From a virus, in IMG/VR virus record IMGVR_UViG_3300027797_000016, positions 41,060-105,059 of that record: a DNA stretch of 64,000 nt. One strand, written 5' to 3'. Positions 46,760 through 55,499 of the stretch are shown in pieces; the first letter of the stretch is position 1; every line of letters begins with the position of its first letter. The translations under genes were made by a program, and so were the position numbers. Below the pieces are notes generated by a model. That model was not told where the DNA came from and made no database searches. It was given only the letters and a program-made list of their open reading frames with translations.

Positions 46760-46966
46760 TCATCCCAAATAAGTTGCGGGATGATACTTCAAGTACTCAC
46801 GAAAAGTCAACTTCATTTCCTTTCCACTCATCCCACAGTTTTTTGCTGCTGCAGGAAGGTTCATTTTAGAATAAAATAATGCTTCATTTGATTCCTTTAC
46901 ATTTTCTGGTGTTGTTTTCACTGGTTCATCTTTCAGTGACTTAAGATTAATGCGATAAGGATTCAT
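46760..46966 (-). CDS. 68-aa conserved cyanophage-type protein
   Basis: MNPYRINLKSLKDEPVKTTPENVKESNEALFYSKMNLPAAAKNCGMSGKEMKLTFREYLKYHP... The AAAKNCGMSGKEMKLTF part looks like a small helix-turn-helix. This type is common in T4-like cyanophages; function unknown. Its 3' end forms the dyad before the tRNA promoter. Confidence 0.7.
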   Translation of the reverse strand: MNPYRINLKSLKDEPVKTTPENVKESNEALFYSKMNLPAAAKNCGMSGKEMKLTFREYLKYHPATYLG

Positions 46967-47021
46967 AAGAAGGTATTGTGTGTAAAATTTTACCGGAGAT
47001 TTTTACCCCCAAAAATGGAAC

Positions 47022-47204
47022 TTAAAGTGGATTTGCATATGAGAGAGTGTTCTCATCAACAGTAGCACGAACGAAGTCTAGCACATTCATAAATTCTTGA
47101 ACAGTCTCACAGAATACTTGCTTCTCATTACCATCACTGGAATAGAGGTACACAGTACGCTTGAGAGGGTCAACCACACATCGGGTCAGGAACTCGTCTT
47201 GCAT
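47022..47204 (-). CDS. 60-aa hypothetical protein behind a consensus promoter
   Basis: MQDEFLTRCVVDPLKRTVYLYSSDGNEKQVFCETVQEFMNVLDFV..., a beta hairpin then a helix. Typical layout of small phage proteins with a conserved VYLYSSDG-type strand. First gene after the sigma70 promoter at 47230-47258. Confidence 0.65.
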   Translation of the reverse strand: MQDEFLTRCVVDPLKRTVYLYSSDGNEKQVFCETVQEFMNVLDFVRATVDENTLSYANPL

Positions 47205-47229
47205 TCGGTTTGTTTTTGATTACCTTGTT

Positions 47230-47258
47230 ATCATAGCAGGTCCTTGGTCGGTTGTCAA
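47230..47258 (-). promoter_or_regulatory. Sigma70 promoter
   Basis: TTGACA (47253-47258), 17-bp spacer, TATGAT (47230-47235). Drives the small genes 47022-47204 and 46760-46966 toward the tRNA region. Confidence 0.85.
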
Positions 47259-47332
47259 GAGGTGTGAGATCAGCAAACCTTATGACTCTATTGAGACAAC
47301 AATTATAGTACTGACATCCATTTTAATTTTTT

Positions 47333-48001
47333 CTATAATGATAACCAAAGACTTGGATGAGGCATAGACTGATGATGTAAATTATATTCTGGTTTTAAGC
47401 ACAGTTTTACATCACCAGCAATTACATACCTATTCTTTAGATTTTCCTTTTTTAATGTTGAATGCATAAGATTACTAGGAAATATAATTGCTGTTCCTTC
47501 AGTAGGAGTAATTGTATAATTTCCACAATTATACTTGTTAAACTTTTTGATTAGATTATACTTATTACTTGGTTCAAAAATATTTCCAGAAACCTCATTT
47601 ACATTATTTAAATTATGAACACAGAACTTATCTGAAGTATCGTCAGAAGACAGATAATAACAAAAAGAAATATCTGATCCATTGTGTATATGAGGTTTGA
47701 GTTGAGGAATATCTTTATTGTGATATCCAACCCAAGATTTTACAAAGTTAATATTCAGTTTTTCATAATCTATTTCTAATAAATCAAGATAATTACATAT
47801 ACATTTTTTTAATGATTGGAAAAGACTGGTATAATTTTTATTCAAATGCAACGAACACCTTCCGGAATTTTCTGGTGTTTCATTTTCATATCCATTAAAC
47901 CACAAAGATTTTAATTCTTCAAAATATTGATTCTTAAATTCTTCATGCATTTCTATAGTATCTTGAGCAACTAATATAGGAAAAACCTCATGAACCTTCA
48001 T
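47333..48001 (-). CDS. 2OG-Fe(II) oxygenase family protein
   Basis: 222 residues. Residues 89-116 (SWVGYHNKDIPQLKPHIHNGSDISFCYYL) and 167-196 (PTEGTAIIFPSNLMHSTLKKE ... RYVIAGDV) match the layout of a phage-type 2-oxoglutarate/Fe(II) dioxygenase. Likely Fe ligands are His104 or His106, Asp110 and His180, with Arg191 for 2-oxoglutarate. Substrate unknown; such enzymes are common near baseplate genes in cyanophages. Confidence 0.8.
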   Translation of the reverse strand: MKVHEVFPILVAQDTIEMHEEFKNQYFEELKSLWFNGYENETPENSGRCSLHLNKNYTSLFQSLKKCICNYLDLLEIDYEKLNINFVKSWVGYHNKDIPQLKPHIHNGSDISFCYYLSSDDTSDKFCVHNLNNVNEVSGNIFEPSNKYNLIKKFNKYNCGNYTITPTEGTAIIFPSNLMHSTLKKENLKNRYVIAGDVKLCLKPEYNLHHQSMPHPSLWLSL

Positions 48002-48002
48002 A

Positions 48003-48842
48003 TTATGTGTTTATATTATACTCACTATTATCTCCTGGATAGTCATTTGGTGTCAAGCCTTGATACTCGGCAATTAAATCTTCACCATCAGTTCTTGTTC
48101 CATAAACATGGTAAAAACAATCAATTGGCATTCCACCTTTTGCTTGTAGATAAATTTTCTTTTCATCCCATCTTTTTATAATTACATCCTGATGAGCACC
48201 AATAGGAGTTAAATTAATTGTAATTGATTGAATATCAACTAAATCTTTCCAATACAACGGCAATTCAATTTCAGTTTTATTTTTAACTCTTCCACGAACA
48301 TAAACATCATTACTAGGACCTTCTGGACAAGTATGTCTTAGTCTCCAACCTTCTTTTGTTGGGTGAGGAATATCAAAGTTTTTCTTTGCTGATAACACAT
48401 GAGCGCCTCCATTTGAAGTTACCCTTCCCCCCGCCGAAATATTTCCTTCTACTTCTAATCCTCCCTTTGCTATTTCCTGGGGTCCTTCAACTAAAAGAGC
48501 GACATACTCTGGAAATCCTTCAATTTTTACCGTACCTTGAACCAATAGAGTTCTGGCTTTGGATTCTGCGCTACCCTCCTCTCGTCCATCAATAACTACA
48601 TCCCCCAGTACATAAAGAGATTTCTCCGGACTTTCGCAATCCACATTTGCAGTTTTTGCAATCATCAAAGTTCCTAGTCTCTCTGGGAAAGCACCAGATC
48701 TTCCTATTTGTGCTGGACCCTCAATAAATGCAGAACCTCTTATTTTTTTATTCTCACCAACACCCAATCCAAGTGCAATGGGTTGTCCTGCACCAATCAT
48801 TACTTGTCCACCGAAAGCCGCATCATCTAATAAAAATGACAT
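48003..48842 (-). CDS. Baseplate-region structural protein
   Basis: 279 residues. N-terminal FGGQVMIGAGQPIALGLG, then stacked beta repeats (SAFIEGPAQIG, LYVLGDVVIDG, LLVQGTVKIEG, LLVEGPQEIAKGGLEVEGNISAGG). These look like a left-handed or single-stranded beta-helix. The C-terminal domain (GWRLRHTCPEGPSNDVYVRGRVKN) is the conserved part of this cyanophage virion-protein type. Position suggests a tail-tip component. Confidence 0.7.
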   Translation of the reverse strand: MSFLLDDAAFGGQVMIGAGQPIALGLGVGENKKIRGSAFIEGPAQIGRSGAFPERLGTLMIAKTANVDCESPEKSLYVLGDVVIDGREEGSAESKARTLLVQGTVKIEGFPEYVALLVEGPQEIAKGGLEVEGNISAGGRVTSNGGAHVLSAKKNFDIPHPTKEGWRLRHTCPEGPSNDVYVRGRVKNKTEIELPLYWKDLVDIQSITINLTPIGAHQDVIIKRWDEKKIYLQAKGGMPIDCFYHVYGTRTDGEDLIAEYQGLTPNDYPGDNSEYNINT

Positions 48843-48854
48843 AATTTTTCTCCT

Positions 48855-49472
48855 TTACTTTGGTTGTTGTTTTCTTTGGAAGGATTGACCACCGACTTTT
48901 GAATCTACATTTGCACATCCATCACTTACTCCACGAATAATTGATGAATAAATTGTCATACAACTATTTGCAACGATTTCTGCTTTACCAGGACTTGCAA
49001 TTTTATACATTAACTTTGCATTAATAAGAACCTTATTATCAGCATCAAGTTTTATGTTTTCATTTGCTTCCAATCTAATATTACCTTTAGTTCCACCTTC
49101 TCCTATTGCAATAAGTTCTATATCAGTACCTTGCAATCTTATCTTACCATTGGATGCAATAATGTCAATATTTCCATTAACCGCATTAATGAATAGAGTA
49201 TCTTCTGCTTCTACTCTATCTTCTCCCGATTGAATTGCAATTCTTCCTGGAGCAGTAATTTGAGTGGATCCTGTTCTTACACCATCCTTATCCAAAACAA
49301 TAGAGTGCCTTCCATCTGATGCTTGAAGTAATATATCCGAAGTAACTGCCCCATCAGCAGAAACGTGTCCAAAAGAAATTGAACCGTGATCATTTCCTTG
49401 GCGGATTGCTGTATAATTCTTTTTAGCAGTAGGTGTATTTCTATTCTTATTTCTATTCTGAGGGGTTGCCAT
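48855..49472 (-). CDS. Detached gp5 beta-helix-like spike protein
   Basis: 205 residues. Repeating short strands with Asp/Asn turns (HSIVLDKDGVRTG, INAVNGNIDIIASNGKIRLQG, GNIRLEANENIKLDADNKVLINAK) resemble the triple-stranded beta-helix at the C-terminus of T4 gp5 (membrane-puncturing needle). In T4 this is fused to OB and lysozyme domains; here the OB protein (52232-54046) is a separate gene. Confidence 0.7.
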   Translation of the reverse strand: MATPQNRNKNRNTPTAKKNYTAIRQGNDHGSISFGHVSADGAVTSDILLQASDGRHSIVLDKDGVRTGSTQITAPGRIAIQSGEDRVEAEDTLFINAVNGNIDIIASNGKIRLQGTDIELIAIGEGGTKGNIRLEANENIKLDADNKVLINAKLMYKIASPGKAEIVANSCMTIYSSIIRGVSDGCANVDSKVGGQSFQRKQQPK

Positions 49473-49483
49473 ATGATTAATTA

Positions 49484-52222
49484 TTAAGGTGTGAACATTT
49501 CGATTGTTGGATATTCTGTAAATCCAAATCCAGGATCAATAACAGCAACTTTAATCACTCTTCCAAAAGATCCAAAAACTGGTTCAAGAACAGCACCATT
49601 ACTTGGAGTAATTCTAATTTTATCAGTAACATTATAATTGATTCCTGGATTTGTCACAATAACACTTTTTAATCTTAAAGCTACTGGATAAGTTGGATCT
49701 TTAACTGGTTCTTGAACAAAAGGAACTGAAGGTGGGAAATAATCTCCAGCACCAATAATACTACGACTACTTAACGTTGACCGAACTGTTCCTGGAATAT
49801 TTAGTAGAGGGTCATTACTTGTTATATCAGTACCTTGTCTTAAGATAGCAGATGGTAGAGTAGTAACTTGCGCAATAATACTTTCTCTTAAAGTATCATA
49901 TACTTGAATTGGTTCTCCTACAGTTTCATAATAACCAGCATAACGAATACCATTATCATAATAAACAGCACCATAATAAGCCCTTCCATTTACATATCCA
50001 GTTTGTTTTAATCCAACAAGATCAGTGACTTGTAAAAGTTTTGATCCATCTATTACAATTGGATCTCTTACAACTTCAAATTGTGGTATAAATGTTGCAT
50101 TAATTCCTGTTGGTGTAGGAGTTCCTGGTGGAGTTCCTGGTGGAGTTCCTGGTGGGGTTCCTGGTGGAGTTCCCGGTGGAGTTCCCGGTGGGGTTCCCGG
50201 TGGAGTTCCCGGTGGAGTTCCCGGTGGAGTTCCCGGTGGAGTTCCTGGTGGAGTTCCTGGTGGAGTTCCTGGTGGGGTTCCCGGTGGGGTTCCTGGTGGG
50301 GTTCCCGGTGGAGTTCCCGGTGGAGTTCCCGGTGGAGTTCCTGGTGGAGTTCCTGGTGGAGTTCCTGGTGGGGTTCCTGGTGGAGTTCCCGGTGGAGTTC
50401 CTGGTGGAGTTCCTGGTGGAGTTCCCGGTGGAGTTCCCGGTGGGGTTCCTGGTGGAGTTCCTGGTGGAGTTCCTGGTGGGGTTCCCGGTGGGGTTCCCGG
50501 TGGGGTTCCTGGTGGGGTTCCCGGTGGAGTTCCCGGTGGAGTTCCTGGTGGAGTTCCTGGTGGAGTTCCTGGTGGAGTTCCTGGTGGAGTTCCTGGTGGG
50601 GTTCCCGGTGGGGTTCCTGGTGGAGTTCCTGGTGGAGTTCCTGGTGGAGTTCCTGGTGGAGTTCCTGGTGGAGTTCCTGGTGGAGTTCCTGGTGGAGTTG
50701 GTGTAGGAGTACCAGGAGTTGGAGGTGTTGGAGGTGTTGGTGTAGGAGTACCAGGAGTTGGAGGTGTTGGAGGTGTTGGAGTTGGAGTTAGTGAAGTTGG
50801 TGTAGGATAACCCAGACCAGGATCTATTACTTCTATTTGCGTTACAAGTCCTCGTATTTCTTTTTCTGGTCTTGGTGGAATTGGTAGTTTTGGTGTATCT
50901 ATATCCACAGAGAACGCAAGGATTCTCATATCATTAAAATCATTTCTAGTTATGTTTGCATCAGCAAATATAACATTAGATTTTTCGCCGGGAGTTTGCT
51001 TTAACTTATTAGGACCATCTTCATGTAACTTTGTGAAGTCATGTTTTCCTTTTTCTAGGGTTCCTACTTGGATTCCACCCCCTCCACTGCCACGTGGCCG
51101 GCCGACTCTGTTTCCATCAATATCTCTATCCACAAAGGCTCCCCCTTCCCCCTTTACTGTGCCACCATCTGATGATGCTACTACTCTATAGTCAACATTT
51201 GGTTTTACCATTCTACGCTCAACCATACTTCTCCTTAGACCACCAGGTCCGCCCTTACGATCTTCTCTTATGCTAAATTCATGTCGTGGGCCGGGGTTTT
51301 TTCTAGGATTCTGCTCTGTAAATGTAAATCTATAACCCGTTCCAATATCTCCTGCACCTGTTACCCTCCAAGTTACCTCTAAAAGATCTCCGGGTTTATA
51401 ACCTTTTATTCTTGCAAGAGTCTCTGGAGAAACTTTTAGTCTATATGTGAGACTATATGTTGTTCTGCCTCCGAATGGTGTTGGACGAGGACTTGAAGGT
51501 GTAAATACGCCTGCCTCAAACGGACCTTGACGACCTGTACCTTGACCAAGACCTTTACCAGGACCTGAAGATGCCTTACCATCAAATAGTACGGATGGTA
51601 ATGTGGACGCACTGAAGTAAGATTTTGGATCCCAAGGGCCCATATCTTCTCCATCTAGACCCCAATTTCTCCCATAACCAACTTCATTTTCGGGGCAAAG
51701 TTTTTCTGGCGGCGCATCTCGTTTTTCTTTTTCTTGCTTAACAGGAGGATCGTCAAGAATAGCTCTGAGTACAGCACCACTTCCAATTGATGCATTATCT
51801 CTTGCAGAAACGAGTGGTGGATACTGATATCCATTGCCACGACGAACAATATCTACAGCCATAATAGCACCATCTGTACCTATGACTGCATTAGCCGCAG
51901 CACCAATTCCACCTCCACCAAAAATTTGAATGGTTGGAGGTTTACATAGTGTATTTGAACTAGTAATTCCTACGCATGGGTCACCTTTTTTTGTTAACTC
52001 TTTTGTTCCTGACTTTTCAATTAAGTCTCTAACCTGCTTAATATTCAAATATTTAAGTACTTGCTTTCCACTTCTAAAGATAAAAATAGTTCCTGGGTTT
52101 TTCTTGTCATATTCTTTTGCCTCACAGAATGTTACATTCCTAACCAATCCCAAAATAGGATCAATATAAGCAAATCTAAAATCATCTTCTATTGCTTCAC
52201 CAAATAAAATTAATTTTGACAT
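49484..52222 (-). CDS. Baseplate-region protein with ~48 PGTP repeats
   Basis: 912 residues. N-terminus [26 protein letters not shown], then [17 protein letters not shown] and [10 protein letters not shown] modules. Residues ~507-700 are a Pro-Gly-Thr-Pro repeat made of 12-bp units. The C-terminal 210 residues ([37 protein letters not shown] ... [12 protein letters not shown] ... [10 protein letters not shown]) are folded. The repeat is expected to be an extended, flexible stalk or linker. Confidence 0.75.
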   Translation of the reverse strand: MSKLILFGEAIEDDFRFAYIDPILGLVRNVTFCEAKEYDKKNPGTIFIFRSGKQVLKYLNIKQVRDLIEKSGTKELTKKGDPCVGITSSNTLCKPPTIQIFGGGGIGAAANAVIGTDGAIMAVDIVRRGNGYQYPPLVSARDNASIGSGAVLRAILDDPPVKQEKEKRDAPPEKLCPENEVGYGRNWGLDGEDMGPWDPKSYFSASTLPSVLFDGKASSGPGKGLGQGTGRQGPFEAGVFTPSSPRPTPFGGRTTYSLTYRLKVSPETLARIKGYKPGDLLEVTWRVTGAGDIGTGYRFTFTEQNPRKNPGPRHEFSIREDRKGGPGGLRRSMVERRMVKPNVDYRVVASSDGGTVKGEGGAFVDRDIDGNRVGRPRGSGGGGIQVGTLEKGKHDFTKLHEDGPNKLKQTPGEKSNVIFADANITRNDFNDMRILAFSVDIDTPKLPIPPRPEKEIRGLVTQIEVIDPGLGYPTPTSLTPTPTPPTPPTPGTPTPTPPTPPTPGTPTPTPPGTPPGTPPGTPPGTPPGTPPGTPPGTPPGTPPGTPPGTPPGTPPGTPPGTPPGTPPGTPPGTPPGTPPGTPPGTPPGTPPGTPPGTPPGTPPGTPPGTPPGTPPGTPPGTPPGTPPGTPPGTPPGTPPGTPPGTPPGTPPGTPPGTPPGTPPGTPPGTPPGTPPGTPPGTPPGTPPGTPPGTPPGTPPGTPTPTGINATFIPQFEVVRDPIVIDGSKLLQVTDLVGLKQTGYVNGRAYYGAVYYDNGIRYAGYYETVGEPIQVYDTLRESIIAQVTTLPSAILRQGTDITSNDPLLNIPGTVRSTLSSRSIIGAGDYFPPSVPFVQEPVKDPTYPVALRLKSVIVTNPGINYNVTDKIRITPSNGAVLEPVFGSFGRVIKVAVIDPGFGFTEYPTIEMFTP
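50119..50698. repeat. 12-bp tandem repeat array (~48 units) coding PGTP
   Basis: Units read GGTGG(A/G)GTTCC(T/C) on the plus strand. Variation is confined to two positions, which are third codon positions of Gly (GGA/GGG) and Thr (ACT/ACC) in the coding strand, so all changes are synonymous. Confidence 0.95.
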
Positions 52223-52231
52223 ATCTAAGTT

Positions 52232-54046
52232 TTATTTTTCCTGTGTAAAACGGTTATCAAGTAAAGATTGTGGGAAGAATTGACCTGTCCCATACTCTTG
52301 TACTGGAGGACGTAAATTTGGTGTATCTTTTGATGGCTTTCCAAAATCAATTGTCGGTTCACGAAACACTGAAATACGAGGGAGACCTGCTGCTGCATCG
52401 GAAGCTGCCAAAGCAACCTCTGCAGGTCTTGGTAATTGTGCTTCTTCCGCAGCTCCAGCACCTTCTTGTAAGGTATAAAAATCTGATATAGGGCAATTTG
52501 GTTTTAAATCACACCCAAAAATATCCATAGAAATATTTTCAAAAGAAAATGCTGATACAATAGTTGCAGTAATATCAGGTATATCTATATCACCAAGTTT
52601 CTCAACGAAAGAACCCAATAAATTTTGAATCTGATCAACATCTAATATTTCATCCCCTCTATCCTCAAGAGTTTCCTCTTTTGGACCTTGATTAAAAAGT
52701 TGTTCTGCAGCCTCGATTTGACCCAATTGAACATCACTTAAAAAATTACCAATAGATCTAGTTATTTTTATAACAGTTCCATTCACAATTCCTTTATTTT
52801 TTTCAATTATAGATCCTGTTAGATCTTCAACAAAACAAATTGGCACGAAAGGTGTGGTGCCTCCTTCTGGAAATGGTTTTTCTTTGGTTGGAGGATTTGT
52901 AGGACCTTGTGATGGTTGTGATTGTGGTGTATCTTCATTATCACCCAATAGCAAATTTTTTAAAGTACCTTCTATTTGTTTAGGCAAATTTTCTGTAATC
53001 TTAATGAAAAGACATTTAATTTCTTCAGTAATTTCTATTTTAATATCAAAAAATTGAAATCTTTGATTTGGATACATTATATCGGCTAAAGGACTAAGTG
53101 CGTTATTGATTTTCTTTGTAATGAATTCTAAAATTTTATTAAAGACAATCTTCATATATTTTGCAATTTTAGGTACAAATTTTTTAACTAATTTTTCTAT
53201 TTGTTGAGCATCAGTACCAAGATCAGTCCCGATTGCTCCAATTTGAGAGACTGCATCGACATAAGATGTTGCCGATTGCAAAATCTTTTCAATTTCTTTA
53301 GTTAAAGTATCAATATCAGTTTGCATTGCTTTCATTGCAGAACCAGGAAGATCACAAGGACTTAACATTACAGTCTTTTTAAGATATAAATCTAGTCTTT
53401 TTGTATCAGCATTACTCTGCAAATGAACTGCATCAACATTTTCTATAGTTGCTCCTGGTACTGCAACTTCTAAATCTAAATCTTGAAGTTGTTCAGAAGT
53501 AGGAACTGGTGTTGATAATGATGTTGGTTTCTTAATTACAAGTCCTTCGTCAGGTGCTTTAATATTTGGATCCTTACTTCCAATAGTAGATTCGGCATAC
53601 CCACTTGTCGCAAGACTTCCTGGTGTTGTATTAGTTACCCTACTATCACCAATTTTTGTCGCAAGAGAAGTTTGTGCATTATTACCAAGCACCCCCATAA
53701 TCACAGGAACTTGTTGATCCTGACCATCTAGGAAGAAACCAAACACCATATTTCCTTGTCGGAGATTTGCTGTTCCACCCGACTTTGCTTGACCACCACC
53801 ACCAGTCACAGGATACATTACCTGTGCCCAAGGAAGTTCCTCTGATTTTATTTCATTTTCTCCTTGATCGTGAAGACCTATAATACGAACCTTATATCTT
53901 CTACCCCATCCAGGAACTTCATCCGCACTTTCAAACTTTCCTGGCAGTATATTGTCTCTCCAAGTGGAGTCATCGGCAATTTGTCCAATCCACCAGTTAA
54001 AACTTGCACCAAGAAAACCTGAATTAAATAAAGATCCTTCACTCAT
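52232..54046 (-). CDS. 5: gp5-like baseplate hub with OB fold
   Basis: 604 residues. Residues ~12-140 match the OB-fold hub domain of gp5/VgrG type proteins (WWIGQIADDSTWRDNILPGKFESADEVPGWGRRYKVRIIGLHDQGENEIKSEELPWAQVMYPVTGGGG ... NMVFGFFLDGQDQQVPVIMGVLGN). No lysozyme domain follows; the rest is helical with ITKKINNALSPLADIMYPNQ and a Pro-rich part. Forms the central hub with the gp27-like protein. TATAAATA late promoter upstream. Confidence 0.85.
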   Translation of the reverse strand: MSEGSLFNSGFLGASFNWWIGQIADDSTWRDNILPGKFESADEVPGWGRRYKVRIIGLHDQGENEIKSEELPWAQVMYPVTGGGGQAKSGGTANLRQGNMVFGFFLDGQDQQVPVIMGVLGNNAQTSLATKIGDSRVTNTTPGSLATSGYAESTIGSKDPNIKAPDEGLVIKKPTSLSTPVPTSEQLQDLDLEVAVPGATIENVDAVHLQSNADTKRLDLYLKKTVMLSPCDLPGSAMKAMQTDIDTLTKEIEKILQSATSYVDAVSQIGAIGTDLGTDAQQIEKLVKKFVPKIAKYMKIVFNKILEFITKKINNALSPLADIMYPNQRFQFFDIKIEITEEIKCLFIKITENLPKQIEGTLKNLLLGDNEDTPQSQPSQGPTNPPTKEKPFPEGGTTPFVPICFVEDLTGSIIEKNKGIVNGTVIKITRSIGNFLSDVQLGQIEAAEQLFNQGPKEETLEDRGDEILDVDQIQNLLGSFVEKLGDIDIPDITATIVSAFSFENISMDIFGCDLKPNCPISDFYTLQEGAGAAEEAQLPRPAEVALAASDAAAGLPRISVFREPTIDFGKPSKDTPNLRPPVQEYGTGQFFPQSLLDNRFTQEK

Positions 54047-54078
54047 TATTTTTTATACTTTCCATATTAATAATAATC

Positions 54079-54086
54079 TATTTATA
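54079..54086 (-). promoter_or_regulatory. Late promoter TATAAATA
   Basis: Perfect T4-type core on the minus strand 33 bp upstream of the gp5-like gene. Confidence 0.75.
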
Positions 54087-55470
54087 ATGGTTTTGGAGAC
54101 CCCATTCTTCCTGTGGAGTCTCTACATAAAGTTAATTTGGTATAACCACCAGAACGTAAACTGATATAATGACATAACTTTGCAATTACATAAAACCCTC
54201 CAAATTGTTTGTCCATAATTTTTGTATCTTTTGTAGAAGTTTCTGGGGCATCAACAAAAATATAATCGCCTGCGTGTAAACTAAAATCTCCTGTGATTGT
54301 AATTTCAACTTTTGTTGAGAAGAATTGATTATATCTCATTACAGATTGATTGAGAATATTTTTGGGATCAAAGTTTTTTGTTGTAGAATTATCAATTTGT
54401 TGTTGAGTATTTCCGTCTGGTAATGTTCCCGTATCAATTAGCATATATTGAGTTCTTGAGTAGTCTTGATTAGCACCCTCTTGATTAAATTCTTTGTTAT
54501 ATTTTGGTAGGTTTTTTCCTGCTTTTTGAAGTTTACTTTCTGCACCTTTTCCCCCTCCCAAAACATTTGGTGTTATAACTTCATAGTAACAATTAAAAGG
54601 ATCAAACATAATTGTTCTTGTTGAATATGTTCCAATTTGAAGTTTTGATTGGACACTTCCACTAGGAGTCACAACATTATATTCTAATATTTTTCCTCCA
54701 TATTCGGGAGGAACACTTGAACCTCTTCCATCAGGAGTTTCATTATAAACTAAACTCTTATACTTTTTTGGACCACCACCAGGTTCATTTTTTGAAAGTA
54801 ACCCCTCCACAGATTTAAATTTATATCCATCAGAAGTTTCATAAAAAAAGAAACCTGCAGTATTACCTAAAGCATTTGAACCATTAGGGCCTGAAATTTG
54901 AGGTACTGCTTTTCTTGCAAGTTGTAAAATAGTAGCAAATGGTCTCATATTGTTTCCAATATGATTTAAATTGTTAGATGTTTGCTCAATATCTAATTTT
55001 TTCTTTTCATCAACTTTTAATGTGTCTTCTAATATTGTTTTAATGCTATCTGATATTCTTCCCTTCAATCTATAATTTACTGTGGTTTTGTAATTCATAA
55101 TTGATTCTTTAGATCCAAGAGTTACAGAGACTAAAGATTTTCTGTTTTCTTTTGCTACTGGTGTTATTGCATCAGTATATAAGGTAACTTTTATTTCTTC
55201 ATCATTTGGATCTGTAAGTATTAAATCAACCTTTTCAGTTCCAACCATTTGCAAAGCATCTACCGCATTTTTAAACTCACCACCTTTTTGTACTGTACCC
55301 GTATCCCCAAAAAGAATATCAACTTTTAGAGTTGGGCTTAAAAGATCTTCAAAGTAATACAAATCAGTAATCAAAACTCCAATGTCGGATTTTGTTGCTC
55401 CATCATTAGAATGCACCAGACATTTTTTAATATCAAACTCTTTAGCTTGTGCTGCTGTGATTGCGGACAT
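54082..55470 (-). CDS. 27: gp27-like baseplate hub protein
   Basis: 462 residues. N-terminal tube-like domain (IGVLITDLYYFEDLLSPTLKVDILFGD ... VDLILTDPNDEEIKVTLYTDAI), middle part (IGNNMRPFATILQLARKA), and C-terminal hub domain (VEITITGDFSLHAGDYIFVDAP ... GGFYVIAKLCHYISLRSGGYTKLTLCRDS). This layout fits the gp27 trimer that joins the tail tube to gp5. Located directly upstream of the gp5-like gene, as expected for partners. Confidence 0.8.
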   Translation of the reverse strand: MSAITAAQAKEFDIKKCLVHSNDGATKSDIGVLITDLYYFEDLLSPTLKVDILFGDTGTVQKGGEFKNAVDALQMVGTEKVDLILTDPNDEEIKVTLYTDAITPVAKENRKSLVSVTLGSKESIMNYKTTVNYRLKGRISDSIKTILEDTLKVDEKKKLDIEQTSNNLNHIGNNMRPFATILQLARKAVPQISGPNGSNALGNTAGFFFYETSDGYKFKSVEGLLSKNEPGGGPKKYKSLVYNETPDGRGSSVPPEYGGKILEYNVVTPSGSVQSKLQIGTYSTRTIMFDPFNCYYEVITPNVLGGGKGAESKLQKAGKNLPKYNKEFNQEGANQDYSRTQYMLIDTGTLPDGNTQQQIDNSTTKNFDPKNILNQSVMRYNQFFSTKVEITITGDFSLHAGDYIFVDAPETSTKDTKIMDKQFGGFYVIAKLCHYISLRSGGYTKLTLCRDSTGRMGSPKPL

Positions 55471-55492
55471 TTTTTAAATCTTTTCTTACTAC

Positions 55493-55499
55493 TATTTAC
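55493..55499 (-). promoter_or_regulatory. Late-type promoter GTAAATA
   Basis: Minus-strand GTAAATA 23 bp upstream of the gp27-like gene. Confidence 0.5.

Noticed and set aside
46757-46787. Dyad GTATCATCCC/GGGATGATAC as an intrinsic terminator
   Set aside because: It has an 11-nt loop and no U-run after it, and it overlaps a gene end; a regulatory or attenuating role is possible but not supported.
50119-50698. Possible CRISPR-like or minisatellite array
   Set aside because: Units are contiguous 12-mers with no spacers and code for protein; no cas genes.
50025-50810. Plus-strand 261-codon frame rich in Gly-Val-Pro and two further frames through the repeat
   Set aside because: They arise because the 12-bp repeat is open in several frames. 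The minus-strand frame has folded flanking domains and only synonymous variation, so it is the coding one.
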